Source: Rostrohypoxylon terebratum (lineage: Eukaryota; Ascomycota; Sordariomycetes; Xylariales; Hypoxylaceae). From it: 64,000 nucleotides of DNA. The notes under the pieces are model-generated. The model worked only from the letters and a program-made list of their open reading frames with translations, was not told the DNA's origin and ran no database searches. This document shows positions 56,438-64,000 of this stretch, one piece after another; the stretch's first letter is position 1, and each line of letters opens with the position of its first letter. The translations under genes were made by a program, and so were the position numbers. The stretch is taken from positions 62,001-126,000 of the forward strand of contig MU385923.1 of NCBI GenBank assembly GCA_022497145.1. The letters are read 5' to 3'.

Positions 56438-58154
56438 TTAGAGACGCATAGTAGTCGTATTACAACACGTTAGCTCCTCGCAGAGATTTCCGCAGGCGAT
56501 TTGACAAGGGGCAGCCGTCTCAGCACGTCGTCTTCTAATCGACGCACCCAAAGACGACGTAACGCCGCCGGCCGCAACTACGGGGTTTTCTGTGGAATTA
56601 TCCGTGCTGTTTCGTCCACCAGTATCGTTGCTGCTATCGGGGACGGTTACCGATGATGTAGTAGTCGGAGTCGCGAGCTCTGGTTGAAGAGTTGCAGAAT
56701 GAATACCCCAGGCATGTAGACATTCGCCGACAGTACGCGCACGATCCATGAAGTCGCTCATCTCAGTATTGGACACTACTATGTGGGCCGTTGCAATAGA
56801 CTTCTTTTGATCAAGGCGCCAGATGTGTAGCTCGTGGACTGATTCAATGCCAGGGATCTATTGTGTTAATATTTTGTTAGCTTGGAATGACGTTTCGCGG
56901 ATCCAACTTTTGACGTACCTTCTCAAGATCATGCTTAACATCATCTAGAGGTACATCTTTCGGCGAACTCTGCATGAGAATCTTGCCACTATTCTTGACG
57001 AGGGGGATTGATGTGACTAAGATCATGAGAGCAATGCCCATGCTGATGCCGGGGTCAGCATAGTACCGAGCTTCGGAGGATGTAAGCCAGATAACCAATG
57101 CCGCAATGATAACCCCAATGTTGTTGCATGCATCACCGATGACATGGAATAATACGCCCATCATACCGAGATCACGACCTGATGCCTGTAGATTTACGAT
57201 AGTGTGTCGATGCTCGGCGTGGGCGGCATGGGCGCTCATAGGCTACATACGTTTTAGTAATCGGATACCAGCAAAAAATAGATAGACGAAATCTTACACT
57301 AAGGGGTATTTCGTTGTGTTCCTCGGAAGAGACGCCGTTCACCTGTCTGCCAGCCTCGACATTAACGTGACTGTGATCGTGACCGTGACCGTGACCGTGA
57401 TCATGATTCTCAGCATGGTCATGCTGTTCTCCTTCAGAATGGTTATGGCTGTGTCCATGGCCGTGTCCATGATCATGTCCATGAAGTTCATGTAATAAGG
57501 TCACGCTGAGGAGGTTCAATGCGAACCCAACACATCCTATAATGAGAACTAGGATAGGGTTATCGACACCTGTTTTAAGTTAATGTTTATGTAATGGACG
57601 CATATATTGAGATATCTTGAAATACGAAAGAACTCACGTTCGATGGAAATAAATCTCTCGATTGACTGAAGGAAGATAGAGATGCCAAGGGCGAGAAGAA
57701 ATACGCCATTGAAGAACGCGCCCAATAGCTGAGCACGCGCCCAACCGAACGAAAAGTTGTCAGGGGGAGCTTTCGAATCGGATATCTAATAATCGGAGTT
57801 GGTTAATCGAAATCTCAGATATATATAGGCAATGATCCACTAGACATACAATGATCGCAGCTAGCGCTACACAATACGCGATGAGATCGTTCATCTAGAG
57901 TATACGGTTAGAAATATCAATTTAAAGCTTAGCGGACGAGTGACATACGTAGTGGAAAGCATCTGCCAACAGAGCGAGAGATTTCGTATAGAAGGCAACT
58001 AAAGGTTTAAGTCAATGAGATGAGCGACCAAGTTGTAGGAATGATAGAACGGTTTATAATCTAGCGTACCAACTAGTTCAGCGACGAAGAACGAGAATGA
58101 AATGCATATGATGGCGATAAGTTTTTGCTTGGACGAAAGTTGGAATTTGCCCAT
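56438..58154 (-). CDS. Vacuolar zinc transporter, cation diffusion facilitator (ZRC1/COT1-like)
   Basis: There are seven exons, 58154-58070, 57998-57949, 57894-57850, 57785-57638, 57569-57298, 57242-56919 and 56857-56438, giving 447 residues with consistent phases. The start is MGKFQLSSKQ. TM2 carries ALLADAFHYMND, the H-x3-D zinc site, and TM5 HVIGDACNNIG is a second H-x3-D. A cytosolic His-rich loop between TM4 and TM5 has many Gly-His pairs (HGHDHGHGHGHSHNHSEG) that bind zinc. The C-terminal metallochaperone-like domain includes IESVHELHIWRLDQ. Zrc1/Cot1 exchange cytosolic Zn2+ for vacuolar H+. The tail after residue 370 is Ser/Thr-rich and ends with several Cys (CQIACGNLCEELTCC), an added feature of some filamentous fungi. 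Confidence 0.93.
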
Positions 58155-60010
58155 GGTCGATTGTTGATGCCAGCTTACGGAGCCGGTGTCGGACAAGGAG
58201 AGAGTGTTGTTCGATTAAGAGTGTCCGTCTTGGATAACAAGTCCAGCTATTTTGCGGTTAAATAAAGAGATGCGTTTAGTCGCCCATTTCAATTTCTTAT
58301 GGATGGAAGAGTGCGTAACCTAGAATTGAATCAACGTCCACTGTCATATAAGCTGCTAAAGTCGCAATATTGTAGCAAATTTGTGTTATTGGGTGGTGGT
58401 TATGATGCCAAAGGGAGAAATGTGTAATTGAGTCATCAAAGAGATGCGGATTTACCTAGTAAAAAGCTCTCATAAGATCTTGGAGACGGAGAAGATTGTT
58501 GAAACGCAGATCAACCACGAAGGGTCTAGGGTCTGGGGACAGGCTGTTGCATTGACGAAAAAAGTTGGAGGAGACCCTGCGCAACCCGGACAGCAGTTGA
58601 ATATGTGTGTGAGTACAACACGTCGTATCTTTTGTCGCGGGGGTAGGGTAGAAGGAAGAGAAAGTTCGATGGATAACTAATGCCTCTGATGATTAGGTAT
58701 TTTTGAATGGGTGGGCGAAACAATTTTGTGTCATGTATATAAGGGAATTTTTTTTAGTTGTGTACTATGATATATCCTCACAGAATCTTAGACGGTCACG
58801 AGCCGGGAACACTCACCTGGGTGACTCAAGCAGTGTCGTGGGTGTACATGAATCCAAATGGATCCAGTATGCTGGAATTGCGAGAACTTGGCGAGTTTTC
58901 AATGTCAAACTGCGAGATTCTGCTGCAAGTGCATCTTGATCTGGTTCCGAGGAATAGAAAAACGTCTGTGAACTATTGATCAGAACATACCTAGCCGGCG
59001 TAGCACTACATTGTGAATAGATACCAAACACTTTGGAATGCGATCAAATCTTTGGATCAACCTAGAGATGAAGTTGTGCGAACACTGTAGGCCACGTTGG
59101 ATATCCACTTTAAGTGGGTGGTGTTTGGATCATACATACCTATGTATGTAGCGACAGTGAACAGCTCGGCTGATATTTGACTGTGTTGTAACCTTGAAGT
59201 TGTAAATGTTTCAAGGTTGACTCATGCCTGAAAGATTTCAAGGTTCCCCAGAACCTTGCAAGATTAAGAAGATCGAGGAAATAATCAACTGGTCGTCGTT
59301 GCCAACGACCTTGTGAAATAATTATCTAATAGACAGCTATATTTAATTAAGGTTTATTTAGAGTTATCAATCCCTGCACACCTTCCTTCCTTCCCAACTT
59401 TGGTAGAATTGTTTTGGCAAGGATGGGCCAATTGCTGTGTCTACTGAATGTTAGTGCCCAGGCCCCAGGACCCAGGTACTAATAAGTCACGACATCATGA
59501 ACAAGGAAAAACGGTCTTGCATCAGCTATTATATACATAGTACGTGCTACTAGGTAAGATCAATGACAGCTTCATGCTTACTAGGTAGGTACTATGTAGG
59601 CTAGAAGGTATCCATGGTGACTTCAAAAAGATTGTAGTAAGTATTGAAGCACATACATTTGACAACATCCTCAATCGAGCTGCTCTAGTCTAGTGCGTCA
59701 TTCGTCACTCTAATCTCCATCTGAAAATTTAGCGAGAGTTGCGTCAAGTTTGTCAAGCTTAGAAACATTCCCAAGGTTGATTCATCGAAAGGCGACTCGA
59801 AGAAACAGTATGTTAACAGGAAACATGGATGCCGTCAAGGTGCGCATTTCTGTCATATCCGACAATATAAAGTCAGTAGCCTGTATACAGAAATTGAAGT
59901 TGGATATCTTCCAGACGCCCCTAGCTAGTACGTAGCCAACTAATGATTTTATTTTAGAACACGCTCGCGGGAACTTCGGTAGCAAAGCCCAGAAGGCTGG
60001 AACTCACCAG
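58155..60010. other. Intergenic, 1.9 kb, promoter of the zinc transporter
   Basis: No gene is supported. Short frames at 58444-58680 and 58703-58979 lack motifs. Contains the ACCTTG cluster listed next and an ACTAGGTAGGTA copy near 59580-59592. Confidence 0.45.
59192..59258. promoter_or_regulatory. Cluster of four ACCTTG/CAAGGT motifs, candidate zinc-response sites
   Basis: ACCTTGAAG at 59192-59200, CAAGGT at 59213-59218, CAAGGT at 59239-59244 and ACCTTG at 59253-59258. The first matches the yeast Zap1 site ACCTTNAAGGT in all but one base. They lie about 1.0-1.1 kb upstream of the zinc transporter start. Distance makes a link tentative. Confidence 0.3.
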
Positions 60011-60740
60011 TTTAACATAGATCAAGTCCCTGATTTGACAAAGAAAACTGATGTAGTCACAGGCAGAAGCGAGAGTCAAGTATAGCTGTACTTATGCCCC
60101 TCCTAAAGCATAATATTGGAAAGGTCTATATTCTTCAATCCGTTTGGAAAGAGGTCGTGGTAGGTGCGGAAGATGCTATCGCAAAGGAACTAAGCCAGGA
60201 GGCAGCACACAAGACCAAGTGGATTCGGTGCGACCTACCAGATTGGTGGAAGGTCAAACATGTCGCTGAAGAGATCAAGAAGAATAGCGACGGACTCGAC
60301 ATCTTAATCAACAACGCAGCCAGAAGGATCATGACTTACCAACTCACCGACTACGGCGTAGATAGACAACATGACCATTAACCACAAGGGTCATGTTATA
60401 TTGACCTCTCATTTGCTTCCCTTGATGAAGCAAACCACCAAGAAGGGCGATATTGTACATGTTACCAACCTAGCCAATAATATGCACTAAGCAGTCCCAA
60501 GCGACGCAAATTTGGAGGAGTTAAACCGTGACCTTGGGGCTAATGCTCAATTTGGTCGCAGCAGTTTGGCGAGTAATATCTATCCAAGTTATTTTACTAA
60601 GTTGCTCATGAATGCAACTCATCCGGGATTCGTGAGCACCAAGATGAGAAAGGAGGATACCTTTGAACCGTGCCCTCTCGGTGGATATGAAATGGCTGTT
60701 GGCATGGAGCCCTTCAAAAAGAACCAATTGCCTCAACGTG
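60011..60740 (+). pseudogene. Short-chain dehydrogenase/reductase, decayed
   Basis: SDR similarity runs through several frames. The first segment (FNIDQVPDLTKKTDVVTG) is the usual lead-in, but the glycine-rich NAD(P) motif is degenerate and stops at TAG 60083-60085. A second frame (from 60094) gives IRCDLPDWWKVKHVAEEIKK and LDILINNAARRIMTYQLTDY, including the NNA motif. A shift near 60370 leads to a third segment (ATG at 60371: NHKGHVILTSHLLPLMKQ), with TAA at 60488-60490 where CAA is expected, then EELNRDLGANAQFGRSSLAS and NATHPGFVSTKM up to MEPFKKNQ. The catalytic YxxxK reads FGRSS, so Tyr and Lys are both lost. Intact relatives are fungal SDRs of about 330 residues. This copy cannot be active. 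Confidence 0.85.
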
Positions 60741-61377
60741 CACACGGGAGTCGGGTCAGTACATTTGCCCACCGGCCGTACCTGAATCGGGAAGTAAGCT
60801 ATCACAGGATAAGAAGCTTGCAGATACTAGTAACTAGGTACCTAATCTGATGAAACTGACTTGGAAGGTTGTGACGAAGAAAACAGACGACAAGTTGGAT
60901 CGGGTATTTAATTGGAATCAAGTATTGACGTAGGCCTCAATAATTCTGAGCAGTGAATTATGAACGTTGAGTGTTGGAGGGAGGAAGTTGACAAACGGCA
61001 CTTTGATTCTCGAAGGTTTCAAGGTTGGTTTGATTGAAAAGTGTACGAATACCTCAGACTTCAGTACATCATACATGAGACTTGAGTACACAGTATTACG
61101 TCAGCAGCAGAAATGGAAGGCGGTGAAACCTTGCTCCGCGGATTCATCCAGTGCCGACCTACATCTGCTACCCCAATCGCCACTGATGGACTTCCAAGAC
61201 TCCAAACTGCATCATACTTGAATCTTATCTTGAAACCATCCAAGTTATTGTTAATTATTATTACCTACGTTTCCGGTAGCTACGCTTTGCGACGACGTCG
61301 CTTTGATCCCGGAAAGGTGGCTCGTAATTTCACAATGCCGGCTTCGAATATTTTCGAAATAGGGTAGTAAGGGCGAA
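60741..61377. other. Intergenic, promoter of the IML1-like gene
   Basis: Contains the ragged end of the SDR remnant and a GAAGGTTTCAAGGTT direct repeat near 61011-61026. No gene is supported. Confidence 0.45.
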
Positions 61378-64000
61378 ATGTCTCGAAATCCCGCTCTCTC
61401 GCTGTCGGTGCCGCGACGTGCTCCGCAATGGACGTCGCATTTGCGACAATTTAGCAAATCGGGCCTCGACAGGACTGCGGAAGAGTCGCCTATATCCCCA
61501 GACACCTTCTCTGGAGACGCAGCCACCGGAGACCCCTCCTCATCGAGACGACGAGCGAACGAGCGACTATGTACCGTAACTATCAATGAATCCGTTATTC
61601 GTGACGAAGTCCTCGTCAATTTCGACCTTTTCGGAGGAACCATTCAACCCGGCGCTTTGATGTCCATCACCCCTACAAAATCAGACCAAGACCGCGCACA
61701 AGGTCCTCAACATGGATCGTCACGACAGGCATCTTATAATCGGGGGTTTGCCAACACTACCCCGACCGATGATATTTCTAAACCCGAAAGCGATGCAGGT
61801 CGAAGATACGTTTTTATCGCTAAGGATGTGTCAAAGGAGCTGAAGGCCAGGTATCCGAATATAGAGGTCTATGTATCGAAACAGACTGGTAACGCGTTTA
61901 ACATGAGAAAGGGGACACAGGTGATTCTCGCTCCAGTTGACCACCTGACGCCTGCTGTCGAAGCTTCTCACGTCGAGCTCACATTCAAGGATATGTATAT
62001 GTCCCGCGCTGATATGTGGAGGCTTGCCGTCGCCGACCTGACAGACCGGACCGTATACAAAGGCCAACTGGTGTATTTCCTAGGCACAATTAAGGCAACC
62101 GTGAGTACCGTTTTCGTCGAAGGGCGCAAAGTCCGGTCTGCCTTCTTCGGTCGCAACACCCGCCCCATCTTCCGAAGTGAATCCGCTAGATATGTCCTTT
62201 TCATACAAATGGCGCGGGAAATGTGGGATTTCGATTCCGATGGTTCTGGCGAGATAATGTTTTCCAAGGTTGTGAACGGATTCCTGCCAGCCCTGTTCAA
62301 GAAATGGGCCTTGCTGCAAGTCAAACACTTAGTCAGCATAGTACTCTTTGCTAGAGTTGAGTATGATACTGGATTAACAACAGAGTTCGCGAATTCGGCT
62401 CTTCATAATGACTACTATACCGGATGCCAAACTTCTGGGGATAGACGTCCGTTTAAGGATTTCTACCGTGTTGTCGTGAGCGAGATGTCTAGTGGAGAGT
62501 GGACCAAGATATTAAACCAGTTAAAGATGGAGTTTAATGTCTTCCGTCGAGATATTAGTCTTCACCATGAAGATGCGATGAGCAATTATATGGAGATTCC
62601 CGAAGATCCTTCTGCCAAGAGTACTTCTACTAGTAAGATCAAAGCACAATCTTCTTTGGCTATGTATGGGAATTTCCTCGAGGCTATCAGCATGGCGTCT
62701 TCCTTGTACGCCCACGATTATGTAGATCGAGACCTTTTACGCACTGGGATATCGATAGTAGTCATCAGCCCGGGTCCAGGAGTTTTCGAAGTCGAATATG
62801 AATCATTGCGGCGGACGACGGAAGCCCTCGTCGGTAACGGAATTGGTATCGATCTAATCTGTATCCCAAATATACCGCTACACTCTGTTCCTCTATTTCG
62901 CTATCGGAATCCGCATTACCTTGAGATGCACCAAAGATCGCAACCTCGGCAAATCAGAAGTCGTGACAGCACGCCGAAACAGCCTACGCCTCTTGCCAGT
63001 AGTTACACTACGTTAGGCGAATCTGTATCTCCTACTAAGGCAGGCGATTCGTCTACTCGGGTCGATTCTACACTGTACACTGATGAGTGGGCTTTTGCAG
63101 TACCTCAGTGGTTACATATCTCCTACTGGACTGGAAAGTCGGAAGAAGCTCTGTCTTTCCAAGGCATTACTCTATCCGCCTCAGCTCAATCCTCTGATGA
63201 TGGCCAAGACGAATTCACTATTCGGTGTCGATTGTACGACCTTCAGATGAGAAGCGTCCTTGAAACGAACGAAATCGAGACAACCCCGTTACATGCAGAT
63301 TCCGCTTACTCAAGTACTATTGGCAATTTTGAAGGCAAGGCAAAGCTTCTGCACGGTAACGATCGTCCATTAACACATATCGGCAATCGGAAAGTGCCGG
63401 AAACGTTGTTTGACCCCGTATATGGTTTCTTGAAGTTTATCCCGGACAAGTTGACAAAAGCCGGGGAAACGCTACTTTGGAAGCAATTGCAGGCCTATGA
63501 CGAAACAAGGGCTCGGCTCCCGGCGCATCGGCCTCTACCGTCAACTTATCCTTACCGAGAACTCGAGGAGAGTGCTGGCAAACAATTAATGGAAGATGCT
63601 AATCTCTTTGGTACTTCGTTAGGGGATAGCAAAGATACCGGTCCGTCGACAGGGTTATCGTCGAGTGTTTCATCCTCGAGCAGAATACGGCTCGATGTTC
63701 CCACGTCTACTACTGTTTCTCGACGCAACTCTACCGCTAAATCCAAACCTCCGCCAGCGAAACAACCCAAGTTCATGAGACAGATTAGCCTTGGACAGCG
63801 TGGATTCGGTATCGCCGCAGCCCAGCCGTTCACAGGCGAGGTAAAAATAGAGAATGCCACGCGAATTGATACTACCGGTCTAGGAGCTCATGCTCCCTTG
63901 ACTCCCAAAATGACACCAATAACTCCCATTAAATCTGCGGCAAGGCCTGGTTCTTCACAGTCAGGAAGTATTAGGAATATTCCAATGATCACGGCGTCTG
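61378..64000 (+). CDS. IML1/DEPDC5-like GATOR1 (SEACIT) subunit, 3' truncated by the window
   Basis: The frame is open from ATG at 61378 to the window end, so 874 residues are visible and the gene continues to the right. The N-terminal part (TVTINESVIRDEVLVNFDLF, then FDLFGGTIQPGALMSI) matches the start of Iml1. The IML1 domain follows, with FIAKDVSKELKARYPNIEVY, FKDMYMSRADMWRL, QLVYFLGTIKATVSTVFVEG, KVRSAFFGRNTRPIFRSESA, RYVLFIQMAREMWDFDSDGS and GNFLEAISMASSLYAHDYVD, and then SIVVISPGPGVFEVEYESLR and IGIDLICIPNIPLH. A Ser/Thr-rich linker precedes DEWAFAVPQWLHISYWTG. The DEP domain would lie beyond the window. Iml1 with Npr2 and Npr3 stimulates GTP hydrolysis by Gtr1 and turns TORC1 off under nitrogen or amino-acid starvation. 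No introns are seen in the visible part. Confidence 0.93.
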   Translation, partial: MSRNPALSLSVPRRAPQWTSHLRQFSKSGLDRTAEESPISPDTFSGDAATGDPSSSRRRANERLCTVTINESVIRDEVLVNFDLFGGTIQPGALMSITPTKSDQDRAQGPQHGSSRQASYNRGFANTTPTDDISKPESDAGRRYVFIAKDVSKELKARYPNIEVYVSKQTGNAFNMRKGTQVILAPVDHLTPAVEASHVELTFKDMYMSRADMWRLAVADLTDRTVYKGQLVYFLGTIKATVSTVFVEGRKVRSAFFGRNTRPIFRSESARYVLFIQMAREMWDFDSDGSGEIMFSKVVNGFLPALFKKWALLQVKHLVSIVLFARVEYDTGLTTEFANSALHNDYYTGCQTSGDRRPFKDFYRVVVSEMSSGEWTKILNQLKMEFNVFRRDISLHHEDAMSNYMEIPEDPSAKSTSTSKIKAQSSLAMYGNFLEAISMASSLYAHDYVDRDLLRTGISIVVISPGPGVFEVEYESLRRTTEALVGNGIGIDLICIPNIPLHSVPLFRYRNPHYLEMHQRSQPRQIRSRDSTPKQPTPLASSYTTLGESVSPTKAGDSSTRVDSTLYTDEWAFAVPQWLHISYWTGKSEEALSFQGITLSASAQSSDDGQDEFTIRCRLYDLQMRSVLETNEIETTPLHADSAYSSTIGNFEGKAKLLHGNDRPLTHIGNRKVPETLFDPVYGFLKFIPDKLTKAGETLLWKQLQAYDETRARLPAHRPLPSTYPYRELEESAGKQLMEDANLFGTSLGDSKDTGPSTGLSSSVSSSSRIRLDVPTSTTVSRRNSTAKSKPPPAKQPKFMRQISLGQRGFGIAAAQPFTGEVKIENATRIDTTGLGAHAPLTPKMTPITPIKSAARPGSSQSGSIRNIPMITAS

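Noticed and set aside
1..64000. CRISPR arrays, prophage, insertion sequences or a complete transposon
   Set aside because: The sequence is eukaryotic nuclear DNA; I saw no spaced direct repeats of CRISPR type, no transposase or reverse transcriptase, and no terminal repeats with target duplication.

Overview
The window reads as nuclear DNA of a filamentous ascomycete, most likely a Sordariomycete and perhaps Xylariales-like. The evidence is many short introns (about 45-150 nt) with GTAAGT-type donors and CTAAC-type branch points, fungal-only families (Zn2Cys6 regulator, cellobiose dehydrogenase with a CBM1, LST4/FNIP, IML1), TTAGGG-type telomere motifs, and a palindromic ACCTAGGT word repeated in many intergenic regions. 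I rebuilt the multi-exon genes by hand from splice sites. Every intact model quoted sums to a multiple of three.

Left part (0-16 kb): the end of a coiled-coil gene, a mitochondrial Mpv17/SYM1 protein and a BTB-domain protein. Then comes the most unusual locus: two divergent Rieske-oxygenase-like genes. One (4375-5771, minus) has a membrane anchor and an intact Rieske [2Fe-2S] motif but no recognisable mononuclear-iron motif. The other (6483-7664, plus) has an intact E..H-x4-H catalytic motif but lacks the Rieske domain. A Zn2Cys6 regulator follows, then a CocE/S15-type hydrolase broken by two stops and one frameshift. Together they look like a small, partly decayed catabolic cluster. Beyond it are about 600 bp of scattered telomere-like motifs in head-to-head arrangement and a gene for a protein with an array of zinc knuckles.

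Middle part (16-43 kb): a 12-exon cellobiose dehydrogenase whose last coding exon is only 9 nt; two proteins of unknown function; an HD-domain 5'-deoxynucleotidase; a CTR copper transporter divergent from a ferric/cupric reductase, with a Mac1-type palindrome upstream of the transporter; a TLDc-like protein; a small secreted protein with PPPDE/LRAT-like His and Cys motifs; a thioredoxin-reductase-like (GliT-type) flavoprotein; an RBM26/27-like PWI-CCCH-RRM protein; and histidinol-phosphatase, with telomere repeats inside its intron.

Right part (43-64 kb): an LST4/FNIP-like TORC1 regulator, a gene-poor stretch of about 8.8 kb with simple repeats, a ZRC1/COT1-type zinc transporter (7 exons), a decayed short-chain dehydrogenase, and the 5' part of IML1 (GATOR1/SEACIT), cut by the window end. 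I saw no rRNA, convincing tRNA, CRISPR array or intact transposon.
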